Shown here: positions 1 through 7,903 of the stretch, one piece after another
How the letters are laid out: every line of letters starts with the position of its first letter
Numbering within the stretch: position 1 is the first letter of the stretch
Origin: UBA2387 sp019454665
GTDB taxonomy: Bacteria; Armatimonadota; Fimbriimonadia; Fimbriimonadales; Fimbriimonadaceae
Assembly: GCA_045862995.1 (NCBI GenBank)
Contig: BTVX01000022.1
Coordinates: 1 to 56,150 of the forward strand
DNA length: 56,150 bases
Direction of reading: 5' to 3'
Notes under the pieces: model-generated
Told to the model about the DNA's origin: nothing
Database searches by the model: none
Seen by the model: only the letters and a program-made list of their open reading frames with translations
Position numbers and translations under genes: made by a program

Positions 1-63
<63 letters not shown>

Positions 64-64
64 C

Positions 65-1900
65 CTACGCCTCGTTCATCGCCGCGAACTCGGGGATCCA
101 GGGCTCGAAGCGACGCCACCGCTCCACCGACGTCGTGTAGATGGGTTGGCGCACCTGCCACAGGCTGGGCGTCCGGACGGCCCGTGTGTTCGCCTCGTGG
201 CGGAGACACGCGTCGTCCCATTCCAGGCCGCAGAAGTCCACGATCCGCCGCAGCCACCCTTCGCGGTCGGCCACCAGTTCCTCGTACGTCACCTCCAACA
301 GCCGATCGGCGGGGATCGCGTGCCGCCAATGGTCCATCAGCGCCAGATACTCGCGGTAGGCGAACACGATGTTCTCGCGGTCGTGGGCGAACACGGGAGG
401 ACGCTGATAAGCGGTGGTGTACACCGAGAGACAGTTGTCCGCGGGATTGCGGCGGACGTGGACGATGCGGGCGTTGGGCAGGGCCGAGTGGATCGCGCCG
501 AGCATCGCGTAGTTGTGCGGCAGCTTGTCCGTCACCCGCTTGGCCCCAGGAGCGATTCTCTCCAAATCTCCCAGGTACTCGCGTGCGAGTTCGCCGAGAG
601 AATCCGCCTCGCCGATGCGCCCTTCGTTCTTGTGCCAGAAGGGCAACTCACCCGCACCGGCGACCCCTGGGTGGCTGGAGAGCATCTGCTCGAGCAACGA
701 GGTCCCGGAGCGGATCATGCCCACGATGAGGATGGGCAACACCGAACCGTTGGCACCCTGCGAGAGCGACTGCATTCGGTCGGCGGTGAACGTTTGCCGC
801 GTTTGCTCGACGCCGGCGGCGTAAGCGTCGCGGTCCCAGGGCTTGCGGCTCAGCCACACCTCGTAGGCACAGCGGTTGCCCTCGTCGTAGCCGCGCATGG
901 CCCGCTCGAAGTCGCCCAGGTCCTCGGCGGCCTTGCCCAGCGCGTAGTGCATGTAGCCGCGATCGCGCAAGGGGATGGTCGGGTCGGCGGCGAGATCGCG
1001 CAGGCGCTGCAGCATCGGAGCGTCGTCGTCGTCGGCCTTCTTGGCCCGGAACAAATTGTAGTAGGCGAACCCGTGGCGCGGGTTGAGTTCGATGCTTTTG
1101 AGCAGTGCCTCGCGCGCCTCCGCGAATCGGCCCTGCTCCTGAAACCAGAACCCGAGCGAAGCATGGGCGACGGCGTTCTCGGCGTCGTATCGGACGGCTC
1201 GCACCAGATGCCTCTCGGCATCGTTCCCCCGGCCATCCTCGGAGAGGGCGAGCGCCTTGAGCAGATGGGCGTTGGAGTTGTACGACTGGATCGCCAAGGC
1301 GTGGTCGGCGGCCTCGATCGCGTCTTCGAACTTGCCGTGGGCGAGCCGCAGACGGCCCAGGTTGATCCACGCATCCAGCGAAAGGGGAGCCATTTGGACG
1401 ACGCGTTCCCATGCGGTTGCCGAGTCGAACTCCCGGCCCGCATCGCGCAGGGCGGCGGCCAGATTCTGGTGGCCTGGCACCGACCCGGGATCGAGCGCGA
1501 CCACCCGCTCGAAGCACAAGACCGCCTCCTGAAACTGGCCCGTTTCGGCGAGCAGCAACCCAAAGTGCATCCAGAGGTCGGGGTCATGGGGATGTCGCTC
1601 GACCAACGACGACGCCATCTCGAGCCCGGGTTCGACGCGACCGGTGGAGACGAGCACGCGGGTCAGGGCGATGGTCGCTTCGAGGTGGTCGGGAGCGAGT
1701 TCGAGGGCGCGTCGTAGCGCCTCCTCGGCGGCCGACACGTCGCCACGCGCAGCGAGCGCGATGCCGCACACTACGTGAGCCGTGGGATCGCCAGGTGCGG
1801 CGGCGACCGCCTCTTGGCCGAGGCGCACGGCATCCTCCAGCCGACCGGCGGCCACTGCCGCCTGAGCCGACCGCAACAGACCGGGAAGGTTTGCGTTCAT
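65..1900 (-). CDS. TPR-repeat sulfotransferase
   Basis: A 611-residue protein. The first ~340 residues are tandem tetratricopeptide repeats (helical pairs with A-x-G and A-L-x-L spacing). The C-terminal ~220 residues are a PAPS-dependent sulfotransferase (Sulfotransfer_3 type). The 5'-phosphosulfate loop reads GMIRSGTSLLEQML near residue 393, and the 3'-phosphate site reads VRRNPADNCLSVY about 70 residues later. TPR-sulfotransferases sulfate peptides or carbohydrates; the acceptor cannot be read from sequence. It has no signal peptide, so it is probably cytoplasmic. GAGGAC lies 8 bases before the ATG as a ribosome site. The stop falls 1 base from the tRNA-Arg 3' end. The PAPS-making genes cysD-cysNC lie just upstream on the same strand. 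Confidence 0.88.
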   Translation of the reverse strand: MNANLPGLLRSAQAAVAAGRLEDAVRLGQEAVAAAPGDPTAHVVCGIALAARGDVSAAEEALRRALELAPDHLEATIALTRVLVSTGRVEPGLEMASSLVERHPHDPDLWMHFGLLLAETGQFQEAVLCFERVVALDPGSVPGHQNLAAALRDAGREFDSATAWERVVQMAPLSLDAWINLGRLRLAHGKFEDAIEAADHALAIQSYNSNAHLLKALALSEDGRGNDAERHLVRAVRYDAENAVAHASLGFWFQEQGRFAEAREALLKSIELNPRHGFAYYNLFRAKKADDDDAPMLQRLRDLAADPTIPLRDRGYMHYALGKAAEDLGDFERAMRGYDEGNRCAYEVWLSRKPWDRDAYAAGVEQTRQTFTADRMQSLSQGANGSVLPILIVGMIRSGTSLLEQMLSSHPGVAGAGELPFWHKNEGRIGEADSLGELAREYLGDLERIAPGAKRVTDKLPHNYAMLGAIHSALPNARIVHVRRNPADNCLSVYTTAYQRPPVFAHDRENIVFAYREYLALMDHWRHAIPADRLLEVTYEELVADREGWLRRIVDFCGLEWDDACLRHEANTRAVRTPSLWQVRQPIYTTSVERWRRFEPWIPEFAAMNEA

Positions 1901-1942
1901 GCGGGTGTCCTCTGGCGGTTTACCCGCCAGAGGACTGCGATG

Positions 1943-2149
1943 CTAGCGCTGGCCGCCGCCCGGAACCGCGGCGTCGCTGCGCATCTTGGCGATGCGCTCG
2001 CGCTCTTCGTCGGTCATGCGGCTGTTGCGCGATTCGTTGATCTCCGAGCCGCTCACCACCGGGTCGTTGGGACCCGGGTCGGTGTTGCAACCGGAAAGGC
2101 CCACGAGAGCAACGCCGCCAAGAACGAGGAGAACTAGTCCCCGGACCAT
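1943..2149 (-). CDS. small lipoprotein overlapping a prepilin gene
   Basis: A 68-residue protein. Its ATG (2147-2149) lies inside the end of the prepilin gene, a 16-base overlap in another frame, so the two are translationally linked. A hydrophobic signal segment ends in the lipobox LSGC (Cys21). The rest is polar, with a TDEERERIAKMR segment and a glycine-rich tail ending GGGQR. Size, lipobox and layout resemble the two 58-residue lipoproteins beside the prepilin at 39-40 kb. Function is unknown; it probably sits in a membrane after Lgt acylation. A pilus-assembly partner is an inference from position only. Confidence 0.72.
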   Translation of the reverse strand: MVRGLVLLVLGGVALVGLSGCNTDPGPNDPVVSGSEINESRNSRMTDEERERIAKMRSDAAVPGGGQR

Positions 2150-2994
2150 GGCTTGCCCCAGAACGTCCACAGGTTGCGCGCATCCATCTGGGCGCAGAAC
2201 TCGGCAAACGTGTTCGCCTCGGTCTGGCCGGGCGTGTCCTCGTAGTACTTGACGAATTTGTCGTAGCCGAACTTGGCCGCGTGCCCGTCCGCATAGGCGC
2301 CGAGGAACCGCGTGCCGTACTGCTTGCGGGCGTCGAACACCAGCTGGTACCACGAGAACGTGTTGGCATAGCGGTCGGCGGTCGGCCAAGCCGCGTCGAG
2401 CGCCAGGAAGCGCATCCACGACCAGTTCGAGATCGAGCCGTAGCGGGTCGGCGTGATGGCGAGCCGCTTGGTCGGGTCCTCGAAGGCGGTCATGCTGCGC
2501 GACGACGAGCCCGCGCCGCCTCCCGCGCCGGTGCAGGCGTTGGTCGCCGTCGTGGTCCGGGAGTAGCCGTCCGTGTTCATCGAGAACGTCGTGATCCACG
2601 CCCACGTGTACGTGTAGTACGGGTCCGGATAGTACGGGTCCTGGTAGAGAATGTCGAAGTTGGCAATCTCGCCGATCGTCTTGTCGAAGTAGATCGGCTT
2701 GCTCTTGACATACGGCAAGATCTTGCCCACCCACGTGTTGTTGTAGTGATACTGGTTGGGGTCCACGGCCGGGTTTTCGGCCCATCCATACTCGGGAGCG
2801 ATCATGTCGTCGTAGTCCGAGGCATAGATGTGGAGGCCCAGGGCCATTTGCTTCAGCCCGGAGAGCGACGTGCTCACCTTGGCGGCGGATTTGGCCTGAG
2901 CGTAGACGGGGAAAAGCATGGCGGCGAGGATCGCGATGATCGCGATCACCACCAGCAACTCGATGAGCGTGAAAGCGCGCCGACGGTTCTGCAT
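2134..2994 (-). CDS. type IV-like prepilin / pseudopilin (H-X9-DG family)
   Basis: A 286-residue protein. It has a short basic leader and the prepilin peptidase/N-methylation site AFTLIELL near residue 8, then a ~20-residue hydrophobic helix ending LAAMLFPVYAQA. This is the DUF1559-like class common in Planctomycetes and Armatimonadota. The globular part has a YASDYDD segment and the C-terminal G-A-Y-A-D-G-H-A motif typical of the H-X9-DG domain. It is predicted to be exported, cleaved and assembled into a type II secretion or pilus-like fibre. No prepilin peptidase or assembly ATPase is in the window. A TATACT box lies 7 bases before the ATG. A tiny lipoprotein gene overlaps its 3' end. Confidence 0.88.
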   Translation of the reverse strand: MQNRRRAFTLIELLVVIAIIAILAAMLFPVYAQAKSAAKVSTSLSGLKQMALGLHIYASDYDDMIAPEYGWAENPAVDPNQYHYNNTWVGKILPYVKSKPIYFDKTIGEIANFDILYQDPYYPDPYYTYTWAWITTFSMNTDGYSRTTTATNACTGAGGGAGSSSRSMTAFEDPTKRLAITPTRYGSISNWSWMRFLALDAAWPTADRYANTFSWYQLVFDARKQYGTRFLGAYADGHAAKFGYDKFVKYYEDTPGQTEANTFAEFCAQMDARNLWTFWGKPWSGD

Positions 2995-3001
2995 CCATCC
3001 C

Positions 3002-3007
3002 AGTATA
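3002..3007 (-). promoter_or_regulatory. -10 box of the prepilin gene
   Basis: TATACT on the minus strand, ending 7 bases before the prepilin ATG. No clear -35 box is visible. If used, the mRNA would be leaderless or nearly so. Confidence 0.45.
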
Positions 3008-3018
3008 AGAGGAGGTTG

Positions 3019-4812
3019 TTAAGATCGCGCGAGAAAAATGCGCGAATTGACAAAGTCCACCAACCGCTGGGCCGCCTCCCCGGGCCCATATTCGCTCGTG
3101 AGGAGTCGAAGAGCAGGACAATCTGGAGGCTCGTAGGGCGATGAAACGCCCGTGAACCCGGCGATCTCGCCTCGCCTAGCCCGGGCGTATAGCCCTTTGA
3201 CATCCCGCGCTTCGGCCACTTCGAGCGGGCAGTCCACAAACACCTCGAACCAGGCGTCGCCAACGATCTCCGCGGCGAGTTCGCGCTGCGACCGCATCGG
3301 GCTGATCAGCGAGCAAATCACGACCACCCCTTGGCTGGCGAGCAAACGGGCCACCTCGGCGGTTCGGCGGATGTTCTCGGTGCGGTCGCTCTCGGAGAAG
3401 CCCAAATCTCGATTCAATCCCGAGCGCAACGCATCGCCGTCCAGTTGGACCACCGGGACGCCCGCCGCGCGCAGCCGAGCCGCTGTCAGGTCCGAGAGCG
3501 TGGACTTCCCCGCACCGCTCAGCCCCGTCATCCAGACGCACAGCCCTCGTTCGGAGCGTGCCTCAGGCTCCAAAGCGGGCACGCGCAACACGACGCCCGC
3601 CGCCATCACTTCGCCCGATTCCACCGAAAGGAGTTCGAGCGAACCTGTCGTGCGATCCGATCGGTACACGTCGAGGCAGAGAGGATCGGCAAACCGCAAG
3701 CGCACTTTGCCCACGTCGTTGAGTTCCAGCGACCCGGTCGCCTCGCGATGGAGCGTGTCCGGTGCAACACGGTACGCGATCTCCCCGATGGTCCCGAGTG
3801 CCGAAGCCGTCCCGCTCAGCACGCGATAGGGTGAGCGAAGGCGGGCCGGATCCTCGGACATCCATACCACCATGGCCTCGGCGGAGTGCGCCACGGTCGC
3901 GGGATTCTTAGGCCGAACGAGCATCGCCCCGCGCCCAACGTCCAGATCGTCGGCCAAGACCACGATGACCGGATCGCCCACGGTACACGAATCCACCGGC
4001 CCGTCCGGCGAGAGAATCTCCGCTACGGACGTCGCCTCTCCAGTCGGAAGTACTTGGATCGGCTCGCCCACCCTGATGCCTCCCGAACACGCCTCGCCCA
4101 TCAACCCGCGCAGCCCTGGTCCGGGCCGAACCACACCTTGAACGGGGAACCGAAAGAAGTACGGCTTTGCGGCCGGCTCCAAGTCGTCCAACGTATGGAG
4201 CACGCTCGGGCCATGAAACCAGGGCATCGCCCCGCGATACGACACGATGCCCTCGCCTTCCACCGCCGAAACGGGCAGGAACCGCAGGTCGGCGAACTCC
4301 ATCCCGTGGACGCCGGCCCGAAACTCCTCGGCGCGAGCCTCGAACGCGTCCTGCTCGTAGCCGACCAGGTCCATCTTGTTGACGGCGACCAGCACGTGCG
4401 GCACGCCCAACAGCGAAGCGATGAGCGCGTGCAGATAGGTCTGCCGCGTCGGTCCCCGTTCGGCGTCGAGCAGCAGGATCAGCGCTTCGGCGGTCGAGGC
4501 GCCCGTGAACATGTTGCGCGTATAACGCGCATGGCCCGGTGTGTCGGCCAGCAGGTAGCGGCGCTTGGCCGTGGCAAACGTGCGGTAGGCCACGTCGATC
4601 GTGATCTTCTGCTCGCGTTCGGCGCGCAAGCCGTCGGTGAGGAGCGCCAGGTTGGTCTGCTCCTCTCCCGTGGCGCGGCTCGCTCGGACGAGGGCTTCCC
4701 AATGGTCTTCGAAGATCGCGTTCGATTCGGCCAACAGCCTGCCGATGAACGTGCTCTTGCCGTCGTCCACGCTCCCGGCGGTGGCGACTCGGAACAAGGG
4801 TCGGGGGTCCAT
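3019..4812 (-). CDS. cysNC: bifunctional sulfate adenylyltransferase large subunit / APS kinase (CysNC, NodQ type)
   Basis: A 597-residue fusion. Residues 1-~420 are the EF-Tu-like GTPase of ATP sulfurylase (P-loop GSVDDGKS at 13-20, G3 motif ADTPGH, G4 motif NKMD). Residues ~425-597 are adenylylsulfate kinase (P-loop GLSGAGKST near 430, LDGDALRSGLNRDLGFS, and the ICSLISPMRSQR segment). With CysD it converts sulfate and ATP to APS, then phosphorylates APS to PAPS in the cytoplasm. The ATG shares one base with the cysD stop (TGATG), so translation is coupled. No PAPS reductase or sulfite reductase is in the window, and a PAPS-using sulfotransferase lies 1.1 kb downstream. This favours a role in sulfation, which remains an inference. 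Confidence 0.95.
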   Translation of the reverse strand: MDPRPLFRVATAGSVDDGKSTFIGRLLAESNAIFEDHWEALVRASRATGEEQTNLALLTDGLRAEREQKITIDVAYRTFATAKRRYLLADTPGHARYTRNMFTGASTAEALILLLDAERGPTRQTYLHALIASLLGVPHVLVAVNKMDLVGYEQDAFEARAEEFRAGVHGMEFADLRFLPVSAVEGEGIVSYRGAMPWFHGPSVLHTLDDLEPAAKPYFFRFPVQGVVRPGPGLRGLMGEACSGGIRVGEPIQVLPTGEATSVAEILSPDGPVDSCTVGDPVIVVLADDLDVGRGAMLVRPKNPATVAHSAEAMVVWMSEDPARLRSPYRVLSGTASALGTIGEIAYRVAPDTLHREATGSLELNDVGKVRLRFADPLCLDVYRSDRTTGSLELLSVESGEVMAAGVVLRVPALEPEARSERGLCVWMTGLSGAGKSTLSDLTAARLRAAGVPVVQLDGDALRSGLNRDLGFSESDRTENIRRTAEVARLLASQGVVVICSLISPMRSQRELAAEIVGDAWFEVFVDCPLEVAEARDVKGLYARARRGEIAGFTGVSSPYEPPDCPALRLLTSEYGPGEAAQRLVDFVNSRIFLARS

Positions 4813-5711
4813 CAGAAGTACCCCTGCCGCTTGCGGTCTTCCATGGCGGCTTCGGAACGCTGGTCGTCGAGCCGCGTGCTGCGCTCGGATCGCGAGAAAC
4901 TTCTGACCTCGGCGAGGATGTCTTGCACCGTGGCCGCTTCGCTCGGGATCGCGCCGGTGCACGTGGCGTCCCCGACCGTGCGGAAGCGGACGCGCCGCAC
5001 GACGCGCGCTTCGTCCTCGCCGATGGCGACGAACGGCGTGATCGCCACGAGGGTGCTGCCCCGTTCGACGACGGGCCGTTCGTGGGCGAAGTAGAGACCG
5101 GGCACGTCCAAGCCGCGCCAGTGGATGTACTCCCAAACGTCGGCCTCGGTCCAGTTGTTGAGCGGGAAGACGCGAAAGTGCTCGCCGTGTCGCTTGTGGC
5201 CGTTTAGCATCCTCCAGACCTCCGGTCGCTGGCCGCGCGGCTCCCATCGCCCGTGGGCGTCCCGGTGGGAGAAGAAGCGCTCCTTGGCCCGCGCGCGCTC
5301 TTCGTCGCGCCTCGCCCCTCCGATGACGGCATCCAATCGGAGTTCGTGGATCGCGACCATCAGCGTGACGGATTGGATGGCGTTGCGGCTGGGGAAGGGG
5401 CCGGGTTCCTCCTGCGCTCGCCCGGCCGCGATGCTGTCCTCGACGCGCCGAACGACCAGTTCGTAGCCCGTGCGCGCGGCGAACGCGTCCCGAAACTCGA
5501 GCGTCTCGGGGAAGTTGTGGCCCGTGTCAATGTGGAGCAGCGAGAACGGGGGGCGGGCGGGCGCGAACGCCCGTTGGGCCAGGCTGGCCACGACGATCGA
5601 ATCCTTGCCGCCTGAAAAGAGGATGGCCACGCGGTCGAACTGCGCGGCGGCCTCGCGCAACACGTAGATCGCCTCGGATTCCAGATCGAGCAATGCCGGC
5701 CGCGACGCCAT
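4812..5711 (-). CDS. cysD: sulfate adenylyltransferase subunit 2 (CysD)
   Basis: A 299-residue PP-loop ATP pyrophosphatase with the SGGKDS signature and the HIDTGHNFPET segment, close to the usual length of ~302 residues. It activates sulfate to APS together with the GTPase CysN. The terminal RKRQGYF is typical of CysD. The start at 5711 (M-A-S-R) gives the normal N terminus; longer in-frame starts upstream add an unlikely extension. No Shine-Dalgarno is present, but TATCAT lies 6 bases before the ATG as a possible -10 box. It is the first gene of the cysD-cysNC pair. Confidence 0.96.
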   Translation of the reverse strand: MASRPALLDLESEAIYVLREAAAQFDRVAILFSGGKDSIVVASLAQRAFAPARPPFSLLHIDTGHNFPETLEFRDAFAARTGYELVVRRVEDSIAAGRAQEEPGPFPSRNAIQSVTLMVAIHELRLDAVIGGARRDEERARAKERFFSHRDAHGRWEPRGQRPEVWRMLNGHKRHGEHFRVFPLNNWTEADVWEYIHWRGLDVPGLYFAHERPVVERGSTLVAITPFVAIGEDEARVVRRVRFRTVGDATCTGAIPSEAATVQDILAEVRSFSRSERSTRLDDQRSEAAMEDRKRQGYF

Positions 5712-5873
5712 GCGCTGATGATACGACGTGAACGTTAAGAGCGTTGGCCCGGAGAGTCGGGGAAGATGGAATGGGGAAAGGCGGAAGAGGTTGCCTGTGC
5801 CTCTGCCAGTCCATCGGATAGACTGACGCCGACCGTGCCACCGAACGAGCCGACAGACGAACGAACCGGAAAG

Positions 5874-6056
5874 ATGGAACGCGTGGCCACCTGGTACGAG
5901 CACCCCCGCGATGCGGAACGCGCCGAGCGTCTGGCCCGCGAGCAGATGACGCCCAACGAGCGCGTCGCCATCGTCTTGGAACTGGTGAGGCGCTACTATG
6001 ACCCTTCCGACCGACTTGAGAGAGTTCTTCGAATCGTTGATCTCAAACGACGTTGA
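5874..6056 (+). CDS. small protein, probable partner of the overlapping nucleotidyltransferase
   Basis: A 60-residue acidic/basic helical protein starting M-E-R-V with a MTPNERVAIVLELVRRY core and a tail RLERVLRIVDL. Short proteins of this style (a 'LTPxERxxxLLxLIxxY ... ERVxRxVxL' pattern, from memory) often precede nucleotidyltransferase genes, so it may be an antitoxin-like or adaptor partner. It overlaps the next gene by 59 bases in another frame. GGAA lies close before the ATG. The upstream extension to 5766 has low-complexity content and is rejected as start. Confidence 0.7.
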   Translation: MERVATWYEHPRDAERAERLAREQMTPNERVAIVLELVRRYYDPSDRLERVLRIVDLKRR

Positions 6057-6471
6057 CTTCCTGATCGTGGGCGCCTACGCACTCGCGTTCCACGGGTTGC
6101 CCAGACTCACTTCGGACGTCGATGTGCTCGTCGGGATGGATTTGAAGAACGCAGGCCGAGTCGTGAAGGCGCTTCAGGACTTTGGCTTCGGATCGCTGGG
6201 CATTCAGAGCGAGGACTTTGCCCACGAAGATCGTGTGCTTGTCCTTGGGGTCGAACCCAACAAGGTGGACCTGTTCACCACGGTCTTGGGCGTCGACTTC
6301 GGGGAAGCCTGGCGAGACCGGGTCCGAGGCGAGTTGGGTGGACTCGAGGTCTGGTACCTCTCTCGCGAGCACTTGATCCGCGCGAAGCGTGCCGCTGGAC
6401 GTCCCAAGGACATTGCAGACCTCGCCATGCTTCTCGGCGAGGACGCCGACGGAAATGCCCCGAAAGGCTGA
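5998..6471 (+). CDS. nucleotidyltransferase (AbiEii / DUF6036-like)
   Basis: A 157-residue minimal nucleotidyltransferase fold. It has G25-A-Y-A-L-A-F-H-G, the metal pair D40-x-D42 (SDVDVLVG) and a third acidic residue D91 in NKVDLF. The C-terminal R-A-x-G-R-P-K-D-I-A-D-L motif is typical of the AbiEii/DUF6036 group. These enzymes transfer nucleotides to RNA or protein, and several act as toxins in toxin-antitoxin pairs. The overlap with the 60-residue gene upstream supports a two-gene unit. The stop directly abuts the 3' CCA of the convergent tRNA-Leu. The target is unknown; toxin activity is an inference. Confidence 0.85.
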   Translation: MTLPTDLREFFESLISNDVDFLIVGAYALAFHGLPRLTSDVDVLVGMDLKNAGRVVKALQDFGFGSLGIQSEDFAHEDRVLVLGVEPNKVDLFTTVLGVDFGEAWRDRVRGELGGLEVWYLSREHLIRAKRAAGRPKDIADLAMLLGEDADGNAPKG

Positions 6472-6557
6472 TGGTGCGCGGGAAGAGACTCGAACTCTTA
6501 CGCTTTGTGGGCACTACCACCTCAAGGTAGCGTGTCTACCAATTCCACCACCCGCGC
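6472..6557 (-). tRNA. tRNA-Leu (anticodon GAG)
   Basis: An 86-base class II tRNA including encoded CCA (6472-6474). The acceptor pairs GCGCGGG with CCCGCGC. The D loop contains TTGGTAGAC, the anticodon loop is CTTGAGG with anticodon GAG, and there is a long variable arm before the GAGTTCGAGTCTC T arm. It reads CTC/CTT leucine codons. Confidence 0.96.
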
Positions 6558-6646
6558 GTAGCCAACGAGAATACCACAGTCCCGCGGGGCAAGAGGGCCA
6601 ACGTGGGACGGTCCCTTGGACCGTCGCGTGCGCCCGCGCGCGGTGC

Positions 6647-6652
6647 TAAGAT
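6647..6652 (+). promoter_or_regulatory. -10 box of the aldolase gene
   Basis: TAAGAT, ending 6 bases before the aldolase ATG with no Shine-Dalgarno between. This is consistent with a leaderless transcript. Confidence 0.45.
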
Positions 6653-6658
6653 CAGTCC

Positions 6659-7684
6659 ATGCCTGTACCCGATTCACCGACCTTCGCCAAGATGCTCGAC
6701 GCGTGCCTGAGCGGCCACTACGCCTTGGCCTCGATCAACGTGGCTTCGGTCTCGCAGGCCAACGCAGCCTTGGCCGCGTTCGCCGAGGCGAAGGCCGACG
6801 GCATCATCCAGCTCAGCACGGGCGGCGCCGAATTCGTCAGCGGCCCGGCCAAAGACATGGCCCTGGGCGCGCAGATTATCGCCGAGCACGTCCACCACGT
6901 CGCCGCGCGGTTGCCCGTGTATGTGGCGCTGACCACCGACCACTGCGTCCCCAAGAAGCTCGACCAGTTCGTCCGGCCCCTGATCGCCGAAACGCGCCGC
7001 CGCCGCCAGCAAGGCCTGCCGAACCTCTACAACGGCCACATGTTCGACGGCTCCGAGTTGCCGATCAAGGAGAACATGGCGATCGCCAAGGAACTGCTCC
7101 GCGAGTGCGCCGAACTCGACCTGTTCCTCGAAGTCGAGATCGGCGTCGTGGGCGGCGAAGAGGACGGCATTGACAACACGGGTGCAGCCAAGGAGAAGCT
7201 CTACACGTCGCCCGAGGACATGGTGTACGTCCACGAGCAACTGGGCGAGGTCGGCCCCTACATGTGCGCCGCCACGTTCGGCAACGTCCACGGCGTGTAC
7301 AAACCCGGCAACGTCAAGCTCTCGCCCAAGATCCTGCGCGACGGGCAAGACGCCGTGGTCGCCAAGTTCGGCGAATCGGCCCGGATGCGCCTGGTCTTCC
7401 ACGGCGGCAGCGGCAGCGAACTCGCCGACATCCACGAGACGCTCGATTACGGCGTGGTCAAGATGAACGTGGACACCGACTGCCAATACGCGTTCACGCG
7501 GGCCATCGCGGACCACGTGTTCAAGAACTACGACGGCGTGTTGCGCGTGGATGGCGAGATGGGCGACAAGAAGGTGTACGACCCCCGCAGCTACTTCAAG
7601 AAGGCCGAGGCCAACATGAAGACCCGCGTGCTGCAGGCGGTCGAAGAATTGAAGAGCACCGGCAAAACCCTTTACACGGGGTGA
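6659..7684 (+). CDS. fbaA: class II (type A) fructose-bisphosphate aldolase
   Basis: A 341-residue enzyme that cleaves fructose 1,6-bisphosphate to glyceraldehyde 3-phosphate and dihydroxyacetone phosphate in glycolysis and gluconeogenesis. Type A signatures are present: TTDH at 92-95 with zinc-ligand His95, EVEIGVVGGEEDGIDNTG, ATFGNVHGVYKPGNVKL, FHGGSGS and GVVKMNVDTD. It is slightly shorter than the E. coli enzyme (359). A TAAGAT box lies 6 bases before the ATG. A 62-residue gene follows after 7 bases and is probably co-transcribed. Confidence 0.96.
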   Translation: MPVPDSPTFAKMLDACLSGHYALASINVASVSQANAALAAFAEAKADGIIQLSTGGAEFVSGPAKDMALGAQIIAEHVHHVAARLPVYVALTTDHCVPKKLDQFVRPLIAETRRRRQQGLPNLYNGHMFDGSELPIKENMAIAKELLRECAELDLFLEVEIGVVGGEEDGIDNTGAAKEKLYTSPEDMVYVHEQLGEVGPYMCAATFGNVHGVYKPGNVKLSPKILRDGQDAVVAKFGESARMRLVFHGGSGSELADIHETLDYGVVKMNVDTDCQYAFTRAIADHVFKNYDGVLRVDGEMGDKKVYDPRSYFKKAEANMKTRVLQAVEELKSTGKTLYTG

Positions 7685-7691
7685 TCGGCCT

Positions 7692-7880
7692 ATGAACAAC
7701 TATCTCACCGAACTGATCGGCCGCGAAGTGATGCTCTGGAGCGTCACAGGCCAGGGCGAGCACCGAGACGACGGCGTGTTCGAGGGGTGCGACGGCGTGT
7801 TCGTGAAGTTGAGGAAAAACGAAGTGACCCTCTACTTCCCGATCTACGTCGTCCGCCTGATCCGCCCCAAGGCAGAGTAG
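7692..7880 (+). CDS. conserved small protein of unknown function
   Basis: A 62-residue protein of short beta strands with the core LIGREVMLWSVTGQGEHRD and ending VVRLIRPKAE. The pattern resembles small SH3/Sm-like barrels, but no family is assigned. It starts 7 bases after the aldolase stop and is very likely in its operon. The last 31 bases, including the stop, recur at 8810-8840. Confidence 0.7.
   Translation: MNNYLTELIGREVMLWSVTGQGEHRDDGVFEGCDGVFVKLRKNEVTLYFPIYVVRLIRPKAE
7850..7880 (+). repeat. 31-base direct repeat, copy 1
   Basis: The 3' end of the 62-residue gene, including its TAG. It matches 8810-8840 at 30 of 31 positions (7877 G against 8837 A). The flanks are unrelated. Confidence 0.85.
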
Positions 7881-7903
7881 CCGCACAGGACTTCCCGCTC
7901 CGA

